Of a stretch of 64,000 bases of DNA, positions 36,501 to 48,721 are shown one piece after another. A program made the translations under genes and the position numbers. The stretch's first letter is position 1. Every line of letters begins with the position of its first letter. The notes below the pieces were generated by a model. That model was not told the DNA's origin, made no database searches, and worked only from the letters and a program-made list of their open reading frames with translations. Origin of the DNA: Casuarius casuarius (Eukaryota > Chordata > Aves > Casuariiformes > Casuariidae); NCBI GenBank assembly GCA_003342895.1, contig PTFA01000020.1, forward strand, positions 3,591,437 to 3,655,436. The letters run 5' to 3'.

Positions 36501-36700
36501 AACACCCTTGATTGCTGACTCCAGTCTAAAATCTGTGCAACTTCACTTCAACTCAGACAAAGCTTTTGCCCGGCATGTGTTGAATCCCGTCCAGCCAATC
36601 AGCCAGCCGCCCAAGCCAAGGACAGTGAAGTCACGGCGAAAAGCGCTGCCGGCGGGGGGGGAGGCAGCTCCTNCGCCAGCACTCACTTTCTGCGAGTGTG
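36480..36700 (-). promoter_or_regulatory. PCDH18: Candidate PCDH18 promoter with inverted CCAAT (Y) box
   Basis: This is the only CpG-containing, GC-rich stretch just upstream of the gene. On the gene strand GGCTGATTGGCTG (36591-36603 region) is a close match to a Y-box/NF-Y site. A CRE/AP-1-like TGACTTCA lies close by (about 36625-36635), and a G-rich run near 36650-36662 (plus strand) could bind SP/KLF factors. No convincing TATA box is placed for a start near 36500. Promoter assignment is inferred from position and composition. Confidence 0.5.
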
Positions 36701-37150
36701 CCACAACAAAGAGGGGACAAATTACTGAGGAACAACTTGAAATCAACTTCTTGCCCTCTTTATTTTTTAGGACACTTTAAATGGGGTTTTGTGATTTTAA
36801 TTCAGCTCCTTCCTGATGCAAAAAATCCAACTGCTCTCCTCATTTACATTTTTCCAGATTCCCTTTTTAACTAACTGAAACCTTTTCAGTGCATTTGCTT
36901 AGTAAATGAGCTAGAGATGACGTATCTCTAATTGTGTCTCAAGAGCCTCTTCTTGCTGCTTATTTCCCTGTTACCTGCTTTTTCTTAACATCTGTGCTTC
37001 TGAATGGAACAGAGAGAGCTCTGCTTCGTTCCTTGAGATCTCTTCATCTTGTCTTTAAAGTCAGTAACATTTTGCACACTTCTGTCCTTCACCTGGCTTC
37101 CTTTGGCAGGATTTTTGTCCTCAGTGCAGCTGGATTTGCCTGAACTTGGG

Positions 37151-37152
<2 letters not shown>

Positions 37153-37196
<44 letters not shown>
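37153..37196 (+). repeat. (GT)22 microsatellite
   Basis: Uninterrupted alternating GT for 44 bases, about 0.5 kb upstream of the candidate PCDH18 promoter. Likely length-polymorphic and Z-DNA-prone. Confidence 0.97.
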
Positions 37197-37198
<2 letters not shown>

Positions 37199-39896
37199 CT
37201 GTGCTTTTTTATTTGCTGCTCCCCTGGTTCTTCAGATCTTTTTCATCCTGGTTGAAAAAGCAGCTCATGCTTCACCATGACAATTTGTGCTAAGCACACC
37301 TTCTACATGCCAAGCGTCCTACAGGAAAAGAATCCACCAGATAAAGTGTTCTAAAAGTGACAGTTTCATTGCATATCTTCTATTGCTGGAAACTGTTTTC
37401 ACACTTACACTGCAACACACTTGCACAAAAAAATCTTATGGCCGAGTCGATAATGTATTTTGTGTACACCAGAAATGCTATATATCATTACGTGAGCTTC
37501 ATGCTGCATACAGATCACAGAAACTGCTACTTTCTTGTCATTGTGTAACTATTAATGATNTGATTTCTATTTCCACTTTTTTTGTTTTCTTTTAAGCTTA
37601 TCATTTTAGGTACAACCCTGCTATGCATTCATTCTTCTTTACGTTTTTCTGCTAACTTTATCCCCTTGTTTATTGGCATTTCAAACAGTCTTACCATCAC
37701 TCTGTTTCATTGTTTCTTTTTTTTCTCTCCTATGCCCCCCCATGTCCAGAAATGTAAAAAGTAAATCTCTGATTTTTCCAATTTACTTACTCTCAGCAGA
37801 GCTCAGCCAAAGTCACTAAGAAGGTTCTTGTTGAAAAAGAAAGCAGAGGAGGCTCAGCGTGAACTCTCCTTCTTTTTAAGCATTCAAAAGCATTTTATAA
37901 GCCATTGTCTCTTTTTTCAGAAACCAGCACCGTGTGGCAAATTGTGCAGAATAGAAATGCCTATAATGAATGTATTTAGTACTGGGTCACGCTGATGAAC
38001 ATTCTGCCCCCATGAATAATACTGTTTTACAAGTTTGCAGCCCTTTCAAATTGCTGATCCCCAAACCCTATAGGCAAACTAGAAAAGCTAACACAAGCAA
38101 CTGGGACTTTAGAAACCCATAGCCATCTGGCCTAAATCGCTAACAATCCAAACCAATAATTATATCAGTTCAGGCTTTAGTGAACCCCTTTGCAAACACC
38201 AAAAGAGCAAAGAAAGGAATTAGTGGCCATTCTAAGTTCTGGTGGAGGGAATTCAAAGATAATCTAATTCCATTAGCTCATGGACAAGTTTTTTTGCAGC
38301 TTTGATAAATCTTCCTAAAACATTTTTCCAAAACGCCAGTGTAAATTCTTTTCTGACGATAATTGGGGGAATAGGTTCAATTAAATACTGTTCTTAGTGT
38401 CAATAAAAAGTATTTTGTTGATAAAAGAAGTCATGGCCCCTTTATATGGTGAGTACAGGAGATGAATAATTCATATGAAAAATAATTTCACTGCTGAAAT
38501 ATTGAAATATTATATATATGCATATATATTTAAACAATAATACACTTAGATATGCAGAATTTGCTTTATACACTTTTGTATCACTTTCCAAATAGTAATT
38601 CTTATTCATCACATTAGTGTCTCTCAAAGACATACTCCCTATTAAGAGATGGCAGAATACCTATAGATAGGAATTACAGTGCCCCTTTTTTCTTATTTGG
38701 GAAGTTCACCAGTCAGGTTATTTGTAATACAATCACTTATGTCCCCACTGCCTTGCAGCTAACCATTTACACTTACAATGAAGATAAAGATGTCATTAGC
38801 ACAATAGTCCTTATCTTGAATTCTGAACTAAAGTAATGAATAAGCATTAATTTTCTTTTCATCTGACACTTGTCTGAACCACAGTGAGGAGGAACACATC
38901 CTGGGGTTGTTTGTTTAGGTGCAGCAATATTTAAGTGCAGCAGTGGCTCTAAAAGTGATACTTCCCTCGGGTGCTTATGAACAATCAGAGCACTCCCAGG
39001 GCTGATTCTTCACATATCCAGTGAAAGAGTTTTGTCTGAAAGTCCCTTAAACTCCAGTCCACCTTTGACATGGCAGACTTGCCTTACAAAGAAAGGAGAG
39101 ACTTCCACGTGCAGCCAGCAGACTCTCCTTACGGAGCGTGGTATTGTGAACGCTGTTAGGCACGTGAGCGGAGTGCTGCTAACCTCCTGGAGAGTAATCT
39201 CAGCTATTTCTACCCCAATATGTGTCTGTTCACCACAAGGCTCTTCTGAGAAGCTGCATTCTGCACTCAAGCAACATACCTGAAGAAGAAAAACAGACCG
39301 ACTCCAAAGAGCATTTCCATTTTGCTATCCTACTACTTCAGAAACCACAGCTGTACAGAAGATTAATTAATTTTTCACTTAACTGCAAATAGCTTTATTT
39401 CTGTGGTCAATATACCTTAGAGTCTGTCTTGCTTCTCAAAGGAGTTTTATTGCACTCTAAAGCATATAAAATATTTTCTTCTAAAAGTCACCGATCCGTT
39501 AAATGCATAATATATGCTCAAAACATATATGACACAGAGAATTTTTAGTTTAAAAAACTATTTTGAGAAATAATCCTCCACCAGAGACAAGGGAAAAAGA
39601 AAATCATCTTAACAATGATAGAAGCACAGGGAAGTTCACAGTGTCACTGGGTTCTTTTTTTATTTCTTTTTTTCCCCAAAAATGAGGTTTCATTCACTTT
39701 CAGTCTGATTTATTGCCTTATGTTGCATCATGTTAGAAAATGTCATATGCACTGTGCTTCAGTGCACAAGACATAGCAAGATAAAATGTGATTTGACACC
39801 TGTGTAATGAATGTGAAAGACATGTCTTCCTAAGTCAGAAGTATATTTTAAAAGAACATTTCCATCATAATGAAGGACAAAGTTTGGCCGCTTTCA
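37197..39896. other. Upstream intergenic DNA, no gene seen
   Basis: AT-rich, with alternating AT near 38511-38530. Open frames are short and motif-free. One N at 37560. Confidence 0.55.
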
Positions 39897-39990
39897 CTCT
39901 CCCTCTTCTTCTTCTTCTCTCTCCCTCTCTTTTCTCTTCCTTCTCCCTTCATTTCTTTCTTCCCTTCCTTCCCTTCCTCCCTCTCTTTCT
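39897..39990 (+). repeat. 94-bp pyrimidine tract with a single purine
   Basis: C and T only, except A at 39951. It comprises CTT, CT and CCTT sub-repeats. Such tracts can form triplex DNA; low-complexity sequence, not coding. Confidence 0.95.
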
Positions 39991-42470
39991 GTAAGAAGCT
40001 TGACTTTCCCAAAGTAAAACTAGTGACAGAGCTCTCCCTAGTCTTTGCATTTTGCATTTACATCCCTGGCAGCATGAGTGCAAAATGAGTGAAGAGTATC
40101 CACATAGGTAAAGGCGTGTTACCATCTCATATCCACTCATGGAGTCGCAAATAAGCTGATGGAAGGTCAGCGTGCTGCTCAGTGGAGGGGGTGGTAGGGG
40201 CTGACATGCCAGTCTGATGTTTTGGGCAGACAACCGTATTACAGAAATCATCACAAACTGATGTTGTATTTGTCCAGTCAACTGACTGCCTCCCCAAACA
40301 GTCACCCTTCTGTCTGATGCCATTTTTAGCACTGAGGTGCAGTAGAGGCTGGATTACTTTAAGAGGCATAAAAGCCAGAATAGCCTATTGGATTGTCAGA
40401 TCCATCAAATATGACTGTCTGTATGTCACAGTCTGCTTAGGAAGCCTAAATACATTAGCCAGGGTGTATGTTTTTTATCCGGGAATACTAAACAGTATGC
40501 CTCAGTCCAGCATCAGTCACCTGGTTCACCTGAAAAGGCAGAGAAGTGATCATCTAGAATGGGATCAGAGAATCCTGACAGGCAAATCAGAAAGGCAAAA
40601 AATCCAGTTCACACTACCAATCCTGGCCTCCTCAAAATCTGTACCCTAACTTCGTACGATCCTGCTCGACACCCTATCTGACAGTCTCTGCTCCCAGTCA
40701 CAGCACTGCCCTGCTATGCAGTATCCTGCAAGAAGAGTCTCAAAGACCAACCTCTGTCACAGCTGAGACAGCTGGGAAAAAGTCTGCAGAACTAATAGTT
40801 GTGTCAGGAAAAAAATACCTTCTTGACCCCAACAAATGAGCAGTTGAAGCCCTGGAACAAAAGGTCAGGTACATAGAAGTAAGGAGAAACAGAGAAATTT
40901 AGTTCAGTCCCCTGGTCTATACCTTTCACTTTCTCAAGTTGTTTAAAAAAAAATCTGATCATTCATTAAAATACATCAAACCACAGAATTCTATACACCT
41001 GCCAATGGGTGAAAAAGAATTTTGATGAGTGAGTTCAATNTTAGATGTTACATTATCATCAATCATTGTGGCGAAGGGCAGGGGAGCAGATTTTCTGCTA
41101 CATGAGTAAATTTTCATGGCAGTTTTGCAATGCAGCATTGTATACATAAATAGCAAGTTAAACTTTTACATGTTTCATGCATGGTAAGTACTGTACCTAG
41201 ATATTGAGTCTCTTTCTGGACCAATAAAACATTTATCTCTCAAAGTTTTACCAAGCACAAAAGAGAAAAATGTTTGGGACTTACAATTTACTAAATCTCT
41301 ATTAAAAACAAATGCCTGTAATATATCATTGGATGTTTTTGAATTATTTTGAGGAATAGTTATAAGATGGCAGAGAATATGATGAAAATTCCATTGCTTG
41401 ATTACCCTAAATCCATTTGTCATTTTGTTTAGTTATTTAGTTGTAAAACATAAAGTAGAAATATCTCTATTTAATAGCTTTTAACCCAAAATTGCCTTTG
41501 AGAGCAATACGTGCACTTCAGCAAAACTCAGAGTATTATGTATGCTTGGTATATTATTAAAAGGTACCTATAAGAACTATCGCATGCTCTTTTCCCCCCA
41601 CACCTAAGGAAACAGGGGTGAAACTATATGGCCTTCCTCCTCTTTCTCAAAAAATCCAAATAAAACCAACTGTGCATACTATTGTGTAAAACAGATATAA
41701 CTGCTCATTTCCTAATGCACCATTTTTTCCTTCTATCCATCTATATTACTGCAAATGCACATAGTAAGAAGAGCCAGACACTTTAGAGGACAGTGGCTAT
41801 AACCTTTGGTCCATGCAAAGTGGAACTTGTGGCATGAAAATCCTCTAAGCCATCTCCTGGAGTGGTCTTCAGCGGGAAGCCGGAGATGCCAGACCTCTTC
41901 TTCACCCTAGAAAAAGCACTATCAGCATCCGTGCTGTTTGCCTTAGGTACACTTACCCGTTTTCAGCCATTACACTGATGGGCTTGCACTGGCTTTCCCA
42001 CATCTGGTTTTATCTCAGATGTTAACAAATTAATATAGTTTATGTACTGGAACTTGAAATACTTTACATCATTAAATTTGAAGAGCTTTCTGTGATTACA
42101 CTACTGATATCCTAATATGATAAACATCTTGCTCTAATAAACTTCAAAACACTGACTAGCTCATAATGATACTTTCAAGATCACTCTTTATAAAAAGAAG
42201 GAACAGCTGCACTTGTGGTAACTTTTTTCTTCACAGGAGTGGGGCTTGCGTAAAGGAAGGGGTTGAAGTTTGGTGTGGATGTGAATTTACTCACGCCGGT
42301 AATACATAGTCAAATTACCAGCTCAACCCAAGATTTTCAAGGAAATATAACTTTCTCTATCACCTCTGGTAGTTCAAAAAAAGCAGCATAATTACTGCTT
42401 CAAGTCTCTCCAGGCCAAAGTATGTGCTGAATCTCCCACTGCCGGCCTAAGCAAACTGTTCCAGAAACGC
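39991..42470. other. Upstream intergenic DNA, no gene seen
   Basis: No recognisable coding sequence, RNA or transposon. Open frames up to 127 codons on the minus strand (39949-40332) read through the pyrimidine tract and are low-complexity. N at 41040. Confidence 0.55.
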
Positions 42471-42605
42471 TCATCTGCGCTTACTGCCAGCAGCTAATAG
42501 CACCCCGCGAAGCCTGCGGACGCCGAAGGCTCCGGGAGCGTGAAGGGCCCCTTGCCTTCGCAGCGGCAGAGCTCAGCTGAGCGCAGCCACGAAGGAGGCA
42601 GAGAT
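42471..42605. promoter_or_regulatory. Small CpG cluster, candidate regulatory element
   Basis: Eleven CpGs fall within about 115 bases (42481-42594), a density not seen elsewhere upstream of PCDH18 except at its promoter. It could be the promoter of an unannotated transcript or a conserved enhancer core. An 81-codon minus-strand frame overlaps it (42494-42739) but has no recognisable motif. Confidence 0.35.
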
Positions 42606-45600
42606 GACTTTAATGTTTTAAAGCCCTTCTCCATTCCTCTGAGCCAACTCAGTCCTTGGGAGGATTTTGAACGGCTTCGGGGTCTGTTTAAATTACGTTG
42701 AATTGTGTGAGCCCCACAGGAATGCAAAGCTGGACACAAAGTCTTATGGCACTAAAGGACACTTGAACAGATTTCTCCAGAAATAGATGTTCTTAAGAAA
42801 ACGTTTGCTGTAAGTATCTGAACTTATTTCTCCTGCTTTTTAGGCCCGCATTACAAAAGACTGTCATTGAGGGAACCTGTGTGTTAATGGCCTTCTCTTC
42901 AAAACCTCAGACACAATTCCCAGCCCAGCCTGCTTTGTGAATAAGGACAAAATGTGTTGTTTATTTTATTTTACAATAAATATTTATAGAGCACTACACT
43001 TGGTATCTGCATTCTTTATTCTTAATTTTTCCGGGGAAAAAAAATTGCTCCCTGCTTCAATGTCATGGGAAAACATGTGGAAATGTAAACCTGCTGTAGG
43101 AAGCAGGCACAGTGGGAGCTGTAATGGGAAAAAAGGCAGGCATGGTTTATCAACAGAACATGTAACATATACTGAACATCCGGCTTCCCAAGTAAGTTGT
43201 TAACAGTGCTCGATACAAATGTTTCTCTTTAAAGAATCAGATGTTCCTCCTTTTTTTCAATAGCTGCAGTGTGGTAAAACTGGCGCCATAAAGTCATTGC
43301 AAGAGACAGCAAACAACTTTGTTACCATAATAGGCTTTTTTTCCCTCCTTCTTTTTTAAACAATGGCTCTAGCAGGTGGCATGTGGCTGAGACCGGGTCT
43401 ATCACCATCTCCAGGGTGCCAAGACGTCCCTCAAAGTTTCTGTGGGAGGAATTTGTTGGTGGGATTTGGATTGTAAAGGCACGTGAGCATCTGCTGCCTG
43501 CTCAGGCTCATTACCATCGACACAATTAGCCCCTGCAGCTCTCAGCCCGGCAGCCAGAGCCGGGGACTCAGTCTTCCTGCCTCTCCGGCAGTGCTCATTG
43601 CCATTCCTCCCACCTCACCGCTTCCACTGCCACCAAGTCCGGGCCAAGGGGTCTGCGAAAGCAGGTCGCGTGGACAACGGCTTCAGGAAGGAAGAGCAAA
43701 CGGATGTAATGGCTACTAACAGCCTAAAAACTGCTTCCCTGCATACAACTCCGTAGATAAACTGTCGGAATTCATAGTAATGGCTCTTTTCCCAGCTGCA
43801 TACATCACTTTCTTCTAAAAATAACATTCTGTGGTTTGATGGTATCATACGCTTTCTGTAAGCATCTTATAAGCTTTTTCAGTGAGTCAGAAAATCCTAC
43901 AAACACAGTATTATTGCTGCTCTTCCACACCCCCAACCACTTGCAAAGTTCCCACAAAGTCCGTTATTTGAGTTAATTTGGAAAACAGATTAGAAAGGGA
44001 GGTTTTTGCTCTGTGGGGTATCATGGGAAGTAGGAGTGAATTGACATCTTCCTCTGGCAGCCACAGCCTAAACAAAATGCTGTCACATATCTGCAGATAA
44101 AGACTTTGCAATCCTCTAAGTGTCTTAACTCCACAAAAACTGTAATTATTTTCATTTTCTTTCAATACATGCTGCATAGTTCTTCTTTCTGGCCTTATGT
44201 ATTTTTATTGCTGTATAGGATCCTTTGCCCATAAATGGAAAACTGGAGAAGCTGCACTTTTTTTAAATAAATCACTCAGCTAAGAGCAGAGAGGAGGGGA
44301 AGGAGAAAGAATTTAAACCGATCTATCTCCTCAGTAAAGTCAAGGATATTTGTCCCTGAACAAAGAAAACAGAAGGTCTTCAAGGCCTGAATCTGTGGTA
44401 ATCTTGAAGTTTTTGAATGTTGCATAGATGCTGATTTGTGACCTTACTGTAGAATATTAGATTTAAGCAGAAATATATTTGCTACAACATGTCTTTCCTG
44501 AGACTCTGTCTTTACTAGGTCTTTATAACACAGAAGGATGGAAAATACCACACAGAGCTGGGGATGAGGCAAGGGCATGACATTTGCTTTCAGATGTTTT
44601 TAAAACTCAGAGAAGTGTTATTGTTTCCATAAATCACGACTATAGGTTTATTTTCCTCAAGCCTGTCACCATCTTGTTAGACAAAACGTAACCTGGGCAT
44701 TGTCATGGCTCAGAGCTAAAAGAAAGAAACGGTGGTGTTTTAGTGAGCTTCCCAAAATTATGATTGTCACAGCTTTAATCTGAGGTCCCACACAGTATTC
44801 TAGTTTTACAAGCCTGGAGCGAAGAGGAGAGGAGGGATGAGGCTTTCTCACTCACCGATGTCCAGAGGGGGAGAAAGCAACGGGACATGTGCTTGTTTTT
44901 AGAACTGCCCCAATTCTCGTGGCTTTGTCATGGAAATGGAAACCCTGAAAGAACAGTCTATTATGTCAAATTACAAATTATATTATAGGGTTTTAAGTAA
45001 TTGTTTGCTTACTGTTGTCATGCACATGTGGTTTATTGAAAGTTGATGTAATCATTTTGGCAAATTTCCACAGGCTAGAATCCGAGCAAACCAGACGGGG
45101 TGAACTCTTCAATCAGCTGCTGTGGGGGTTCACATCATACAATTAATGGGTGAAAGACTAGCACAGACACCCATCAAAGTTAATTTGTGCAGACCCATTT
45201 GAGGAGTAGTGCATTATGTCCTAACTGTATGAAATGTATTGTGTACATATTATTATTCATAAATACACTCGAACCCCACTACTTCAAACGAAAGAGTTCT
45301 GTTGCGGCAGTACTGTAACATCTACCATTTTTATGACTGGCAAAAAGATATAAAGTGTATAGGCAATATATAAACAATATGTGTTTTCTTTCCTCCTAGA
45401 GCCATTTAAATAACATTTTCATCCATCAGAAAGATTTTTGTTTCAATCAGATGTCAATTCACGAAAATATGCAAGACTATTCCAAAATAACCTTAACTGC
45501 ACGGAATGCATTCTCTCACCAGGCTACATAAATACGGGTACACCCACATTTTATCCCTAATGTTGTGGTCCAAAACATCTATGTCAGATCCTGGAACAGT

Positions 45601-47320
45601 TGAGCATGACATAATGAGGCAGCTGGCATTTCTTCATCATAAATTCACTAATGCAGTAAATAGTAATACTAAAGTGACTGGAACTTCAACATGGCCCTGT
45701 AAACTGACACACTTGCTTTCCAAATAAAAATAACAGACATCCACTGACCTCTGTAGCTGTGTGGACCTTTCATAGAAATAAATTCTAAGGGTTATATATA
45801 TAAATACATATATATGTACATATAAAATTTTTATAGAAGCAGAAAGTTTGGTAGAAAGAACTTTGTAATGAATCTCTATAAACACTGCAATTTCCAAATA
45901 TTTATAATGTTATTCATGGCTGTCTTTTCTTAGGCCATCCCTGCTATTAAGATGGTCTTTACTTTGTCCTTACAAAGTCTTATATCACAAAATGAAGCTA
46001 TTAAGCCAATGCAGAATAAATCAAGCATGCACAGTAGGGCATATGGGTAATTTCCATTAAAGAAATTCAATATATAGATAAAGTGAAAATGTGGTAAAAA
46101 TATATGTCAGAGTCTAAGTGGATTTGGTACATAAGCTATTGTCATTAAGAGTTACACAAGTTAAACTCCATAGCAATGCTTAATATTATTGGTAGGAATT
46201 GTTCTCCTAGCCTGAGAGCATGGCTTAAACACTAATTTTATATATAGTTTATATAGCATAGCTCAAATCTTTTGTTCAAGTACCCAGGTAAGAAATGGTT
46301 CAACTGTTAACAATAAAAATCTTTCACAATCTGTCACTTGAATTCTAAAAGCTATAAAATCAAGTGATAAATGTACAAAGCATGTAATAGGAAAACATCA
46401 TTGTTTTGACAAGTTTCATGTTTTTTAGTTGTTGGCTTTGTTTTATGATCACTTTAGATAAAACACCTGAACTGGTTTTCCACCTATTAAGTAATATGTA
46501 ACCTGTCATATGTGCTATGAAAACTAATAGCATATACTTCTCTAGGTCTGCTGTTGTTTGAAACAAAAATAAGGTGCTTTCATTTTCAGCTGTGGAGACT
46601 TTTTCATCAAATGATTATTTCATACAGATTGCAGATCACCTCAGTTCATTTAGGGATGCCAGAGAATAGTCACCTTTTCCTGAGCTGACTTTAACACTAG
46701 CATTTGTTCACAGCTAATGAAGATCAACTCAGCATTATTTGTTGTTCTGACCATCGGAAAGAAGCAGCCCCTTGAGTGAGGTATCTGAGTGCATAGACAT
46801 GTTAATGGTTTAATTTCAGTGAAAGCCTGTTTTTCTTAATTCAGATCAAGTTTAAAGGAAACTCCCAGATCACATAGATGTCTCATATCTGCAGCCAAGA
46901 ATATTTTAAGCACTTGATTTTGGAAGTTACTGTTTATGTATCCTCTTAAGTAAGTTCTGTTTATATTCAATTTCCAGTATCCACCCAGGTCAAACAGCAG
47001 TTGATCCATTAGTACTTCAACATGGTTACAATCTCTAACTAGTACTTCAAGCATTATTCTCATAACTACGCTTCTGGCTTCAGCACGTGAGTATCTGACA
47101 GCTCGGGATGGTTTCATTTGTTTGCATGGGGTGGGAACTCACNCTCTGGCTTTGGTGAGTAGAAAGGGTCGTCTCCTTATCGTTCAGTTAACCGGAGTAA
47201 GAGGAAAACGAGGCTGCAGAAGGAAGTACTGTGTCTGTGGATTTAAGTAATATCTGGACTGTACATATTAACTGGCTCGATTGCCTCTGTAAAGTTCATC
47301 CCCTGAAATATGCTGCCAGT
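42606..47320. other. Upstream intergenic DNA, no gene seen
   Basis: The section 43260-43720 is GC-richer and repeat-free, similar in character to a conserved non-coding element. Alternating AT near 45793-45826. No gene supported. N at 47143. Confidence 0.5.
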
Positions 47321-47480
47321 GGGCCAAATTCTGCTGTCACCAGTGAGTTCACGTGGGACGTAAGTCTCTCTTTAAATAGGATTAGAAGAATGAGATACAC
47401 ACTCTTTCAGTGTATGATGTGGGCCACATTCTCATCACATTTGCCATAACCCGATATAACTGGAGGGAACTCCATTTTTT
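47321..47480. mobile_element. Decayed repeat pair starting GGGCCAnATTCT (MITE-like fossil)
   Basis: GGGCCAAATTCT at 47321 and GGGCCACATTCT at 47421 start two related segments in direct orientation. The second runs on through AACTGGAGGGAACTCCAT, which holds a small palindrome. From memory both resemble a widespread sauropsid palindromic repeat whose ends read GGGCCAAATTCT. No coding capacity. Family not named. Confidence 0.4.
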
Positions 47481-48679
47481 ATGAAGAGATTTTTTCCCTT
47501 GAAACCTGAAATAGATGTTTGCACTGTAACAGCAATAAGAATATGTCTTTCACAGAAAGAAAAAGAAATCTATAAAAGCCCTGTCCATGTGGGAATGAGG
47601 CCAAAATGACTGACTTGTGTTCTCAACTGTGATATATCTGTAGAGATTTATGATTCACACATTTATGAAATAAGAAGGAGACTTCATAGACATTTGCCTT
47701 TGAAAATGACTAGTTCTGTCTTTGTTTCTTTTCAAGTTACTGGCTTTAATTTATGGTGCCCCCAAATCACAATAGAGAAATGGCAAACTATTTTTCATAA
47801 TCTTCCATAATGGGTGAATTGTGAAATGAGTTTCATGGAAGCTGAGCACCCTGGAGATTAGCAGTTTTGCCATTATATGTATACACACATAGTGAAAGAG
47901 AGAGCACACTTCTGTGACATCTTATCATTACCATAATTATTTTGTAGGGCAACCAACCTACTGCAAAATCTATTTGCAAAATTCAATAATTTTATCACTT
48001 ACAGATTTTAATATATATGTGTTTCTCCTACAATTGTAAAACCATGAAAGCCTGGCATATTTTAAATCAAATACATGCACTGTGTATTTAAAATAAGAAC
48101 TGTAACTACTCCAAGAGGAAGAAAAATACAGTAAGATGAAAGTCAGTCTTGAACTATATAAATTTTCATGTGAATCCTAGTAAAGTCAGCCTGACTTTGG
48201 TAACAGGCAAGGGCTACATATAACTTTCCCCATACTTCCAAGCAGAAGTCCCCACAATAGCTTACTTTTTTGCTGAAAAACAAGACCAAATACTAATTTA
48301 TTGTAGTTTTCAGTTCTAAGGATTTAAGTTCTAGTTCATATAGACACCTTGCTATGTGGCATATACCATTTTTAAGGCTGACTCTGTATTATTAAGGCGA
48401 AATTGTTCCCACAGCATTTTCGGCTGCTCAGCGAGGAACCACCATCTCCCCCCAAGCAGTGAATTTTATTGATGATAATAGCAAGCACATAAGCAATCAT
48501 GATCATTGTGTGTACAAACACGTGAGGAAAAGTAGGTATAAGGCTTGCTTGCTGTCCTGAAACCTGACATCCCCTCACTGAGAAGGAATATATAAATTAG
48601 CTTTCATCACATATACATTCATCATAACATGATGGGTTCAAAAGCCTGTAATCTCCACAAATCAGCCCGGATTAAAAAT
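47481..48679. other. Upstream intergenic DNA, no gene seen
   Basis: AT-rich; nothing recognisable. Confidence 0.55.

Positions 48680-48720
<41 letters not shown>
48680..48720 (+). repeat. 41-base G homopolymer
   Basis: Uninterrupted run of G followed by AGGAGGAG. Strong G-quadruplex potential. Such long G runs are rare and hard to sequence, so the length may be inexact. Confidence 0.9.
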
Positions 48721-48721
<1 letters not shown>

